DNA of 16,780 nt from JAAFHB01 sp038236995 (GTDB lineage Bacteria; Bacteroidota; Bacteroidia; Bacteroidales; Prolixibacteraceae). Below, piece after piece: positions 6,639 through 14,481 of the stretch. The DNA is taken from assembly GCA_038236995.1 (NCBI GenBank), contig JBBRZE010000095.1, positions 1-16,780 on the forward strand. The letters are read 5' to 3'. Every line of letters starts with the position of its first letter. Position 1 is the first letter of the stretch. The notes beneath the pieces are model-generated. The model made no database searches and had not been told where the DNA came from. It saw only the letters and a list, made by a program, of their open reading frames with translations. The translations under genes were made by a program, and so were the position numbers.

Positions 6639-7835
6639 CTATTCTTTATTGACGGATGATTCAGGACAACATCGTATATCATCGAAAAAAGGAGTTCTTT
6701 TTTCCTCAACGCATTTTGCAGCATACAAATAAAGAGCCGCACTCCATGTTTGCCAATCCTGTCCCATGGGCTTGCCATCCTGGGCTTTAATCCATTCGTT
6801 AAATCCAAATTCGACAGTACCCGTGGCAGAGGTTTTTATGCAATGAGTAAGCGCCACAAGTTTTTCATTGGCAAGCGAATACCTTTTTGCAGCAACCAAG
6901 GCAGCTACGTAAAATCCAGCTATAAAGGGCCATATACCACCATTGTGGTAATCACCGGGGTTATTAAATAACGAATAGCGGGGAAGCCAATCGGAATCTG
7001 CTGGTTGAATATAAGGGAAAAAATTAGGAGGAAGATCAACTGCCAATTCACCTCTTCTTTGCATAGCTGCGCACTCCTCTTCGATCCACGAAACCATTTC
7101 GTCGGCCCTTGAGGGGGATGCTAATCCGGAGAGGATGGCAATACTATTACCAAGCAGATCGAACCGTTCGCTGCTATAAATTTTATAGGCCCAGAAAGCG
7201 TAGTAAGGTTTGTGCTTTACAACAAGGCCCTCTGGTGTATGACGGTGTGTCGTTTCACCAGAAATGGTAAACCTGCCCATTTCTTCACGCACTTTTTCCG
7301 CTCTTTCGTGTTTACCTAAAATACGAAGATAGCTGTATACCAATGCATTTACAAAAAGTCCGTAACCAGTCATCCATTGCTCATCGCGCCAATCGCTGGT
7401 TGGTTGCTGGGCTGCAAGGTAACGATCGGATGGGCTTTGGTACTCCATCCATAGCAACGATTTTTCGACGGCTTCGTGAAGGAAGTCCGTTTCACCTGTA
7501 ACTTTTCTGAAAATGCCAACGCCCAGCAAAAATAAGGGAGTAGTATCACTTGCCCCTCTGTCGTCTTTGTTGTGCACGAGTGAAGTGACATGACCATGTT
7601 TGGTCTGATTTTTAGCTAACGTTTCCAATACTTTCCGAATGCTGTCAAGTAACTTTTTGTTTCCTGAAACGGCAATTCCAAGAATGGAAAACATTAAATC
7701 GCGTGTATAAGGTTCCGGATAACCCCAGCCTGCAGTTCTTGGCAATCCCTGAAATGGACCATGGGCATTGTGAAGCAGCACTTCCAGCGCAGCCTTACTT
7801 GCTTCTTCAATCTCTTTCTTATCTTCTGTTTTCAT
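6639..7835 (-). CDS. GH100-like glycoside hydrolase (neutral/alkaline invertase relative)
   Basis: A 398-residue cytoplasmic protein without signal peptide. Several blocks align by eye with GH100 invertases: YTRDLMFSILGIAVSG (43-58), GASDTTPLFLLGVGIF (94-109), NSIAILSGLASP (230-241), DYHNGGIWPF (295-304) and FNEW...GQDWQTWSAALYL (345-370). By this alignment D97 would be the acid/base and E347 the second catalytic carboxylate, matching Asp188 and Glu414 of the Anabaena enzyme. Related bacterial proteins are often annotated as amylo-alpha-1,6-glucosidase, so the substrate (sucrose or another alpha-glucoside or fructoside) is uncertain. It lies downstream of the GT4 gene after a 397-base gap with two tandem palindromes, suggesting its own control. 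Partner genes make glycosides, so it may trim or recycle their product. Confidence 0.7.
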   Translation of the reverse strand: MKTEDKKEIEEASKAALEVLLHNAHGPFQGLPRTAGWGYPEPYTRDLMFSILGIAVSGNKKLLDSIRKVLETLAKNQTKHGHVTSLVHNKDDRGASDTTPLFLLGVGIFRKVTGETDFLHEAVEKSLLWMEYQSPSDRYLAAQQPTSDWRDEQWMTGYGLFVNALVYSYLRILGKHERAEKVREEMGRFTISGETTHRHTPEGLVVKHKPYYAFWAYKIYSSERFDLLGNSIAILSGLASPSRADEMVSWIEEECAAMQRRGELAVDLPPNFFPYIQPADSDWLPRYSLFNNPGDYHNGGIWPFIAGFYVAALVAAKRYSLANEKLVALTHCIKTSATGTVEFGFNEWIKAQDGKPMGQDWQTWSAALYLYAAKCVEEKRTPFFDDIRCCPESSVNKE

Positions 7836-7955
7836 GATATCGTATAAAAATGTTAGGAAGCCGGAAATCCGGAGAACAAAGCAGATAGAAGTGTGATGTT
7901 AACGCTTCTCCCTTCAATATTTCCCATAAAACAGCTTTTTTTCACCAAAAACGTG

Positions 7956-7994
7956 GCATTGTTCCCAAACAATGCGTCATTGTTCTACAACAAT
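7956..7994. promoter_or_regulatory. Two tandem palindromes, possible operator of the GH100-like gene
   Basis: GCATTGTT-CCCA-AACAATGC (7956-7975) is followed by ATTGTT-CTAC-AACAAT (7979-7994). Both share ATTGTT-N4-AACAAT and their centres are 21 bases apart, two helical turns, as expected for a cooperatively binding dimeric regulator. They lie about 120 bases upstream of the GH100-like ATG. The first palindrome could also act as a terminator hairpin on the minus strand (TTTTT follows four bases after it), but this would not explain the second. Confidence 0.5.
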
Positions 7995-8044
7995 TTCCTG
8001 TTTTTACATAACAAATTAGAAATTAAATGCTGAAATAAAGACAA

Positions 8045-8191
8045 TTACAATTTTATTTTCGCATTGCTTATCCGAAAACCAATCAATTGGCCGATAAAAT
8101 CCGCCATTGTGGCCGCAATTCCCTGCTGGAGCATCCAAACAAGCAAATCCCAACTTTTCAGTACACTTTTAGTACCAGGACTTCCGTCTTC
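8045..8191 (-). pseudogene. Possible short coding remnant
   Basis: An open minus-strand frame of 48 codons ends at a TAA (8045-8047) and contains a protein-like stretch, roughly WDLLVWMLQQGIAATMADF then IGQLIGFRISNAK, with a hydrophobic amphipathic character. It has no good start codon; its upstream end runs into the heptad repeat. It may be the tail of a lost gene. I do not recognise a family and chance remains possible. Confidence 0.25.
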
Positions 8192-8229
8192 TTACTTCTG
8201 CCTTCTTACTTCTGTCTTCTGTCTTCTGC
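8181..8229. repeat. Heptanucleotide tandem repeat, seven units
   Basis: Seven consecutive plus-strand 7-mers: CTTCCGT, CTTCTTA, CTTCTGC, CTTCTTA, CTTCTGT, CTTCTGT, CTTCTGC. The array is exactly 49 bases and ends three bases from the stop codon of the GT4 gene. Short heptanucleotide repeats are known in other bacteria (for example STRR sequences of cyanobacteria). The strict purine/pyrimidine strand bias could favour slippage. Confidence 0.85.
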
Positions 8230-8232
8230 CTT

Positions 8233-9375
8233 TTACAGTATTCCCAATTTATCCTGTACGATCTGAACAAAACGTTTTGCAACAACGCGGTAATCAAAAT
8301 TTTCCACTACACGTTCCCTGCCTGCTTTGCCCATTTTATCGCGCAATGATTTGTCATTCATCAAAACCTGCATATATTTAGCAATATCCGGAACATCAGC
8401 CCGGTAATCGACGGTGCGTGGAACATCAAATATAACTTTATGATGTGGTTCAAATCCCGATTCATTTCCAAGCATCACTTCATTGACAACGATTTTCCGG
8501 GCAACTTCAGCAAGGAATGCCGTTTCTCCATGAATAAGTGTATCAAGCATTCCCATGGCTTTAATGCTTAAAACCGGTTTCCCACAAGCGCCAGCTTCCA
8601 CCTGTGGCATTCCAAACCCCTCAAGACGTGATGGGGCTGCATAGATATCGCAGGCTCCAACGAGGTAAGGCATGAAACTTCGTGAAATTGTGTTGGTTTC
8701 AAAGATGATATGTTTATCAATACCCAGATCTTTAGCCAATTTCATATCAAGCAGGTTTTGATCTTTGGTCCGCTGCTGAGGCCAGACTTTGCAAACGTAT
8801 TTCCAATCGGGAACTTTCTCATTAATAATAGCCAGTGCCTGCATCACCTCTTCCCCGCCTTTTGAAGCTGCATCGCCGCCAACGGTGAGTATCATTAACT
8901 CATCGGGTGTAATACCAAGTGCCTTACGAACGGCAACTATTTTTGGATCATCCTTACTGTAAGGTTTAAAAGTATCTGTATTGCAACCAACAGGTAAAAC
9001 GATTATTTTATCCCCGCTAATCCCGTCGCGTACGTACATCTCCTTTACCCAGTTGGATGTTACCAAAATAAGTGGGAGTGCATTCAAAACATCCTGGTAA
9101 TTTGCAATATAACCATCAGCTACAAGCCATGGAACAGGTTGCACTCCGAACTGTTGCGGATGAAGTATCAAGTTGGGGGTGTAGCCCCAATATCCTACTC
9201 CCACCGCAACATCAGGCTTAAACCAATGATAATACCACTCTTTTTCCTGTGCTGATTGATAGTTAACAGCATGAACGTCAATACCCATTTCGAGAAGACC
9301 TCTGTAGAGAAGATCTCCCTGTGTTGCCAATCCTCCTGGTGAAGGAGGATAATCATACATTACTAATACTTTCAT
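8233..9375 (-). CDS. GT4 family glycosyltransferase
   Basis: A 380-residue GT-B fold retaining glycosyltransferase. The N-terminal domain opens with MKVLVMYDYPPSPGGLATQG, including the glycine-rich loop that contacts the acceptor. The C-terminal domain has LTVGGDAASKGG (163-174), a nucleotide-sugar binding loop, and the EX7E motif EGFGMPQVE (E252 and E260), followed by AGACGKPV. Intact motifs suggest an active enzyme using a nucleotide sugar in the cytoplasm. It is not BshA: the N-terminal GGSG motif and general length pattern differ. It lies 108 bases downstream of the PIG-L deacetylase gene, and the pairing of a GT4 enzyme with a PIG-L deacetylase recalls pathways that make GlcN-containing glycosides. 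Confidence 0.88.
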   Translation of the reverse strand: MKVLVMYDYPPSPGGLATQGDLLYRGLLEMGIDVHAVNYQSAQEKEWYYHWFKPDVAVGVGYWGYTPNLILHPQQFGVQPVPWLVADGYIANYQDVLNALPLILVTSNWVKEMYVRDGISGDKIIVLPVGCNTDTFKPYSKDDPKIVAVRKALGITPDELMILTVGGDAASKGGEEVMQALAIINEKVPDWKYVCKVWPQQRTKDQNLLDMKLAKDLGIDKHIIFETNTISRSFMPYLVGACDIYAAPSRLEGFGMPQVEAGACGKPVLSIKAMGMLDTLIHGETAFLAEVARKIVVNEVMLGNESGFEPHHKVIFDVPRTVDYRADVPDIAKYMQVLMNDKSLRDKMGKAGRERVVENFDYRVVAKRFVQIVQDKLGIL

Positions 9376-9483
9376 TCGTAAATAAATTTATTTTAAAAGG
9401 CCAGATGAAACTCGTTTGTAATAAGTTCATCCGTGTTTGTGTTTAACGAACATGCTCGTTCCATGATCATTAATATGAAGCCT

Positions 9484-10161
9484 TTATAAGGATTCATTGT
9501 TAAATTGTTTTTGCCATCTTTTAGCATCATATGGATCTGTAAATTGCCAGAATGCCTCTGATCGCGGTGTCGTTTCGGCTTCCCAACTATCTTTTTTAAA
9601 TCCATAGGTTTCAGTTATGATGCTGTATTTTCGCAACCAAATGCGTTTTGTAAGCAGGCGGAAAATATTCGCGTTCTTCACTGGCAGTGGAAAATATTTT
9701 TTATTACCATCCTCGTATGCAAAAGTCCATAGTTCGGTTGCAGAAATTTCAGTGGCGTGCCATAGTTTAATCACTGCTTTGCTTACTTCCTCGTGCCTGA
9801 GATGTCGTGTATATTCTCCCGAAGGATTGTGGGTTATGATAAGATCGAAATGCTTTGGAGGCAATAATTCAAGTACGGCCTTCTCTACCGTCTCTTCCTC
9901 CAGCGGCTTTTGATTCGGTCCGTCATCCAGATCACCCATTATTCCTTCAGCTTTATAAACCTGCAAAGCCTTATCGAACTTAGCAGCACGTTCTGTATCG
10001 CTTTTCCGGCTCAGGCAAACGATAAACCAATTCCATGAAGGATGGCTTAGAATAGTACCCCCGGCCCACAATGTTTCATCATCGGGATGGGCCACAATGA
10101 CGGCAACATTCTTTATTTTTTCAACTTCTCCAATACCAGTCTTTAGAAGATACCGATTCAT
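9484..10161 (-). CDS. PIG-L/LmbE family deacetylase
   Basis: A 225-residue protein with the zinc motif AHPDDE at 24-29 (H25, D28 as ligands, D27 as likely catalytic base) and a second histidine segment HNPSGEYTRHLRHEE (111-125, H123 or H120 as third ligand). PIG-L enzymes remove acetyl groups from N-acetylglucosamine or similar sugars in glycolipids and glycosides (MshB, BshB, GPI pathway). Here the sugar substrate is unknown. Its ATG overlaps the upstream stop as ATGA (10158-10161), so it is translationally coupled to the preceding small gene. The GT4 gene follows. No signal peptide, so the product is made in the cytoplasm. Confidence 0.88.
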   Translation of the reverse strand: MNRYLLKTGIGEVEKIKNVAVIVAHPDDETLWAGGTILSHPSWNWFIVCLSRKSDTERAAKFDKALQVYKAEGIMGDLDDGPNQKPLEEETVEKAVLELLPPKHFDLIITHNPSGEYTRHLRHEEVSKAVIKLWHATEISATELWTFAYEDGNKKYFPLPVKNANIFRLLTKRIWLRKYSIITETYGFKKDSWEAETTPRSEAFWQFTDPYDAKRWQKQFNNESL

Positions 10162-10535
10162 TTAAAATGTTCCTTCACAAAAGTATTCCGCTGAATCTCG
10201 TTCATTTTATCAGCAGGTTCAACTTCAATTTTAATCTGATCGAAAAGATGGTTCTCTTTTAGCAGGTTCATCAATTCGCTTTTGGCTTCAGTGGGTCCGA
10301 ACAGAACAACTTCGTCGTTTTCCAAAATCAAATCACCAAGTTCCTTATAATAGGATGAAAGCTGACGTTTTTCTTTATTTAGACTGTGACTTTCATCTTT
10401 AAAAACAATTTGTTGGTCTGTCTGAACATCAGGTTGTGATTCAATCGTATTTGTTTCAACCGAACCATTTGTTAATTTGACCAGATGAGCAGTTGAATGA
10501 TCCATCCATATGCCTAATTGCTTTGTTATTTTCAT
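10158..10535 (-). CDS. Conserved small unknown protein, host-attachment/eRF1-like fold suspected
   Basis: A 125-residue soluble protein. It starts LGIWMDHSTAHLVKL (7-21), has a lysine-rich middle (DESHSLNKEKRQLSSYYKEL, about 47-66) and ends with VVLFGPTEAKSELMNLL (76-92) and NTFVKEHF (117-124). The WMDHSxAHL start and LFGPTEAK segment recur in uncharacterised Bacteroidota proteins and resemble eRF1-domain/host-attachment-like proteins, judged by eye only. It overlaps the PIG-L gene by four bases, which points to a shared task or at least shared expression. No catalytic motif is visible; I do not assign a function. Confidence 0.7.
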   Translation of the reverse strand: MKITKQLGIWMDHSTAHLVKLTNGSVETNTIESQPDVQTDQQIVFKDESHSLNKEKRQLSSYYKELGDLILENDEVVLFGPTEAKSELMNLLKENHLFDQIKIEVEPADKMNEIQRNTFVKEHFK

Positions 10536-10592
10536 TTTTTTATTTTTAATATTTATCTGAATGATTGATATTTTGTATTCTTAATTTGAAAT

Positions 10593-12911
10593 TTAGTGTT
10601 TGTATTTCTCAATTGTTAATCTTGCCAACAGGTAACTTACTGTTGACTCGGCACCCTGGTTGAGATTTATATTAAACTCTTCCAGACCGTCGTAACAACC
10701 GCCGGTACAAGGGTTATAAATGATCTGATGCAAGCGGTTTTCCCCCAGGAACCAGTTAAATGCTGTTTCCATTTTCAGCCGGTAATCTTCATCATGAAAA
10801 ACATCGTAAAATTGACTTAATGTCATGATGGTATAGGCAACATCGATGGGTTGTTCACCAAATTTCCCGGCTTTCTCACCCTTTTGAAGCCAGTGTTTGT
10901 TTGATATCACTTCAATTCCGTTTTCGTTATAGATGTGCGATAACAGAAAGCTGAATGACCTCAGGGCAATATCCTTATAAATAGTTTCGCCGGTTAACAA
11001 CCAGGCATACAACAGTGCCTCAGGCAATATGCTGTTAGCGTAGGTAAGATAGCTTTCGTACCATTCCCAGTTTTTTGCAGATTCGTGCTCATACATCCCC
11101 ACCAAACGATCGGCAAAGGTTTTTATCAGCAACAGACTTTCAGCGGATTCTGAGCTAAGATGATAATGATACAATCCTTTTATCGCAAAAGCCATTGCAC
11201 GCGTTGAATGGATTGTTTCCATGTGTCGCAACGATTTTTCAATAATAGCAGTGGCATCAACTATGATTTTTTCGGGTAACAACTTTTTGATTGAGAATAA
11301 ATAACCTAAGGCCCAAATTGCCCTTCCATTTGAATCATCCAGATTTACCTCTTCATTTTGAACAGTAAAGTTGAGACCCTTGTCCACATAATTGAGTAAA
11401 TCGCCTTCTGATTCCTGGCAATATTTAATAAAACCAAGGTATTTTTTGATGCTGGTAATGTTCTTCTTATCGCCGGATAAAGCAAAATTCATACAAGTAG
11501 CGACAAGGGCCCTGGCATTGTCATCAAGTGTATAACCGGAACGGATATCGGGTCGGTTTATTACTGAAAACTGAATAATCCCGGTTACCGTCGTCATGTC
11601 TTTCAGGTGGTTCAGATTGATCGCGGGAAGATTATATCTCAAGGTGTTTTTAATGCCTAAAATTTTTGAGAATAGCTTCGCATGTGAAATGGCTGAATTC
11701 TCCCAGGCTGTGGAAGCTATTTTCTGCAGTGTATTTATACCGATATTCCGTCGTAATGTATCATTGTTGAGCAGCTGCAATACAGCGGCTGCTAATTGTT
11801 GAGAATTGCGAAAATCAAAAATAAATCCTGTATCCTTTGTTATCAACTCCTTTGCATGTGGAATTGGTGTAGAAATGATGGGACAGCCACAACTCATCGC
11901 GTAAACAAAGGTACCGCTTACAGCCTGGTTCGGATCGTTGGTAGTAAACAGGTAAATATCGGTCAGCTGCAAATATTCGAGCAATTCCGGCAAATCGACA
12001 TATTTGTTAATAAATCGCACATGATCCCGCATTTCAAGTTGTGCAACCCTTTGCTCCAACATTTCCCGGTAGGCTTCGCCATCGGTCTTCACCACTTCAG
12101 GATGGGTTTTTCCGATTACCAGAAATAATGCTTCAGGGCACTTTTTAACAATGGCAGGTAATGCTTCAATCGTGGTTTCAATGCTCTTTCCGGAACTAAG
12201 CAGACCAAAAGTTGTCAGCACTTTCCGACCTTTTAATTTATACTTCAGTTTTAACGTCGGTTTGCTTAACCGGGGAACCAAATGGGTGCCATGGGCGATC
12301 ATGTTTATTTTTTGCTGTGGCACATCATAATCCCGCATCAGTATTTCGGCGGAAGTATTGGTCATTACGATAATTGATTCGCATGCCTCTGCAATTTGCT
12401 GTACATTTAATTTGAACTTTTCATTAGGATTTGGTAATACTGTATGAAAAACAATTATAACCGGTTTTGCCAGCAGATTAAGAAATTCAACAAAAGCTTG
12501 TTCCTGAACATGAAAAAAGCCAAATTCATGTTGTACCAATACAATTTTGATGTTTTTTTCTTTATTTATTTTTAGTGCAAGTTGTTTATATGCTGCTGCT
12601 ACGGATGTTTTAAGTACAAACTTCACTTCGTCCGGATAGGGATATGTGTTGCCATTCGATTCCATTGCACAAACTTTGAACGAAAATGAATTGCTGAATT
12701 TAAGATTAAGCACCTTTATCAAATCCTGCGAATAGGTTGCAATGCCACACTCGCGAGGCGGATAAGAAGAAATAAATAATACTTCCGCCAAATCAACGGG
12801 AGATTCCTTTATTGAATTTATACTTTCACGTTCATCATTTGCAAGGCCAAACAACTCTTTAGAATTATTTGCGCCACAGTCACACGTATTTGTTAAAGTT
12901 ATATTTTTCAT
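10593..12911 (-). CDS. GT4-like glycosyltransferase fused to an (alpha/alpha)6-type domain
   Basis: A 772-residue two-domain protein. Residues 44-420 are a GT-B glycosyltransferase: ISSYPPRECGIATYSQDL (47-64), LVQHEFGFF (125-133), LTTFGLLSSGKSIE (232-245) and SGTFVYAMSCGCPIIST (332-348). At the usual EX7E place the residues are Q329 and Y337, so the classical glutamate pair is missing; I recall the same SGT-x-x-YA signature in related proteins. Residues about 430-772 form a helical repeat domain with SGYTLDDNARALVATC (458-473), NWEWYESYLTYANSILPEA (614-632) and NQGAESTVSYLLARL (751-765), resembling (alpha/alpha)6 barrels of glycoside hydrolases and phosphorylases. It may build and trim, or measure, one glycan in the cytoplasm. 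The gene is 53 bases after the AI-2E gene and 57 bases before the small unknown gene. Confidence 0.8.
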   Translation of the reverse strand: MKNITLTNTCDCGANNSKELFGLANDERESINSIKESPVDLAEVLFISSYPPRECGIATYSQDLIKVLNLKFSNSFSFKVCAMESNGNTYPYPDEVKFVLKTSVAAAYKQLALKINKEKNIKIVLVQHEFGFFHVQEQAFVEFLNLLAKPVIIVFHTVLPNPNEKFKLNVQQIAEACESIIVMTNTSAEILMRDYDVPQQKINMIAHGTHLVPRLSKPTLKLKYKLKGRKVLTTFGLLSSGKSIETTIEALPAIVKKCPEALFLVIGKTHPEVVKTDGEAYREMLEQRVAQLEMRDHVRFINKYVDLPELLEYLQLTDIYLFTTNDPNQAVSGTFVYAMSCGCPIISTPIPHAKELITKDTGFIFDFRNSQQLAAAVLQLLNNDTLRRNIGINTLQKIASTAWENSAISHAKLFSKILGIKNTLRYNLPAINLNHLKDMTTVTGIIQFSVINRPDIRSGYTLDDNARALVATCMNFALSGDKKNITSIKKYLGFIKYCQESEGDLLNYVDKGLNFTVQNEEVNLDDSNGRAIWALGYLFSIKKLLPEKIIVDATAIIEKSLRHMETIHSTRAMAFAIKGLYHYHLSSESAESLLLIKTFADRLVGMYEHESAKNWEWYESYLTYANSILPEALLYAWLLTGETIYKDIALRSFSFLLSHIYNENGIEVISNKHWLQKGEKAGKFGEQPIDVAYTIMTLSQFYDVFHDEDYRLKMETAFNWFLGENRLHQIIYNPCTGGCYDGLEEFNINLNQGAESTVSYLLARLTIEKYKH

Positions 12912-12964
12912 TTTAAAGAGTTTTAATACAATTATGGTTGTAAAGCAGCCTGGTTCAACCTTCT

Positions 12965-14074
12965 TTATTCTGGTTTAGGTTTTAAACGTCTCAGTCGGAA
13001 TGGTTTTATCTTTATGAATGGAGGCATTGTATCACCCAATAAAAGTCCCCATGGTTTTAAGGAATCAATACGATCGAAAATAAGTTTTACAATGGCAAGC
13101 AGCGGTATTGAAAGAAACATACCAGGTATTCCCCAAATGGCATTTCCCACAAAAACGACGATTATTGAGAAAAGGGCATTTATCTTCACTTTTGAAGCAA
13201 CGATATATGGAACGATGTAGTTATTGTCAATTAGCTGAATAATGTAATAACCAATCAAAACGTATACCGGACTCCATACCGATGAATTGGTAGCAAGTGC
13301 AACCAGCATTGGTAATGCTACTGCCACTAGCCCTCCGATGTATGGAATCACATTGAGTATAGCGCCGATAACACCAAGCAGAATCGCATAGTCAACTCCA
13401 AGTGTAAAAAGAACAGCAATATCCATTCCAGCTACAATAAAAGCTTCGATTATCAAACCGGACAGATAACGTTGAATCGTCGTTTTGGTCTCCGTTACTA
13501 TTTCTTTCACCTGACTTTGATCGTCTTTACAAAATAGCCGGCGAATAAACTCCAGAATGAGCGGTTGGTAATACAATATCAAAAAAATATAAAGGGGAAG
13601 TAAAAACATGATCATCACCCCGTTGCCAACTGTAACAATGGTTTGTCCGATTGAAGCGGTGCTGAAATTGAGAAGCTCACTTACACTTTTCGTAATCCAT
13701 TCATGAATTTTTGTAGGGTCAATGTCGAGGTAGACAGCGGCACTGCTGATCGTTTGATTAAGTATATCGGTAAATTTATCGACAAGTATCGGCCATGATT
13801 CTGTAAAACGGCTTGCCTGTGTAAACAAAAGCGCCACAAGTGCAGCAAGTGCAATTGTGGCCAGCAACAATGCCAGAACAATTGAAATAATCCTGTTTAT
13901 CCGTAACCGGACAAAGAAATTAACGACAGGATGGAGAACAATGGCAAAGATAATGGCAAAAACCAATGGAATAATAATGCTTTGAGCGATGTACAATATC
14001 GCGACAAGCGCCATTAAACCGATCAAGAAAATGGAAGTTTTTGCGTAAAATGGTAATTTTAATTCCTGATCCAT
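12965..14074 (-). CDS. AI-2E family transporter
   Basis: A 369-residue inner-membrane protein with about eight membrane segments: two or three in residues 12-80, a soluble amphipathic region at about 85-135, then segments from about 140 to 345. The family-typical IPYIGGLVAVALPMLVAL (about 243-260) and the C-terminal IPGMFLSIPLLAIVKLIFD (about 313-331) are present. The family includes TqsA (autoinducer-2 export) and Na+/H+ antiporters such as UPF0118 members, so the substrate here is open. It follows the unknown 130-residue gene by 9 bases and belongs to the same run as the stress genes. Confidence 0.9.
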   Translation of the reverse strand: MDQELKLPFYAKTSIFLIGLMALVAILYIAQSIIIPLVFAIIFAIVLHPVVNFFVRLRINRIISIVLALLLATIALAALVALLFTQASRFTESWPILVDKFTDILNQTISSAAVYLDIDPTKIHEWITKSVSELLNFSTASIGQTIVTVGNGVMIMFLLPLYIFLILYYQPLILEFIRRLFCKDDQSQVKEIVTETKTTIQRYLSGLIIEAFIVAGMDIAVLFTLGVDYAILLGVIGAILNVIPYIGGLVAVALPMLVALATNSSVWSPVYVLIGYYIIQLIDNNYIVPYIVASKVKINALFSIIVVFVGNAIWGIPGMFLSIPLLAIVKLIFDRIDSLKPWGLLLGDTMPPFIKIKPFRLRRLKPKPE

Positions 14075-14083
14075 TGGTACTTT

Positions 14084-14476
14084 CTATAATTGGCTTCTTT
14101 TTTTGCGGAGTATATGTTGAAAAATATACTGTCCGATTGACTTAATTGTATCCGGATTTTGGCTCACAACGGTTGTAACACCCAATTGCATTACAGATGC
14201 CAGAAGCTTTCTTATTATATTGCCCGAAGCGCCAATCAATACTATTTTTCGTGATAAATAACCTGTTAACAAACCTGTTGCAGTACCTAAAATATTGTCC
14301 GCCAAGTGAGGTGACGTGGTAATATCATATACTGTGCTCCTGAGAAGGTTAATTGGTTTCAGGCTCTCGAAGGTAATGTAAAATTGATCTCTCAGTAACT
14401 GTTCATCAATAGCTTGCTCAACCTTTAATCGTTGAATTGCATTTTTTAATTCGATAGCAGAAGTAATATTTTCCAT
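14084..14476 (-). CDS. Unknown protein of the holin/YtxH/AI-2E stress neighbourhood
   Basis: A 130-residue protein. The N-terminal 40 residues are charged and predicted helical (EQAIDEQLLRDQFYITFESL), followed by NLLRSTVYDI and a glycine/hydrophobic section (ILGTATGLLTGYLSRKIVLI at about 62-81, LLASVMQLGVTTVVS at about 91-105) that could be a re-entrant or amphipathic membrane segment, then a basic LRKKRSQL end. I recognise it as a type often found next to YqjE-like holin genes in Bacteroidota, but no function is known to me. It starts 5 bases after the holin-like gene and ends 9 bases before the AI-2E gene. Confidence 0.7.
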   Translation of the reverse strand: MENITSAIELKNAIQRLKVEQAIDEQLLRDQFYITFESLKPINLLRSTVYDITTSPHLADNILGTATGLLTGYLSRKIVLIGASGNIIRKLLASVMQLGVTTVVSQNPDTIKSIGQYIFQHILRKKRSQL

Positions 14477-14481
14477 TTGGT

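Larger units (their letters stand above)
7836..8232. other. Gap of 397 bases: operators, coding remnant and heptad repeat
   Basis: Between the GH100-like and GT4 genes there are two tandem palindromes (7956-7994), a possible coding remnant (8045-8191) and a heptanucleotide array (8181-8229). No complete gene is supported; the plus-strand frame across 8064-8381 is a by-product of the repeat and of the antisense of the GT4 gene. Confidence 0.6.

Noticed and set aside
8064..8381. 105-codon plus-strand frame
   Set aside because: It translates the heptad repeat (LLTSVFCLL type) and then the antisense of the GT4 gene; no start signal.
9445..9460. Near-palindrome AACGAACATGCTCGTT between GT4 and PIG-L genes
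   Set aside because: Single copy, no phasing to a promoter, and AT/GC content makes a chance palindrome plausible.
8233..10161. Bacillithiol biosynthesis (BshA/BshB) reading of the GT4 and PIG-L pair
   Set aside because: The GT4 N-terminus lacks the BshA GGSG pattern, the PIG-L start differs from BshB and no BshC-like ligase is present in the window.
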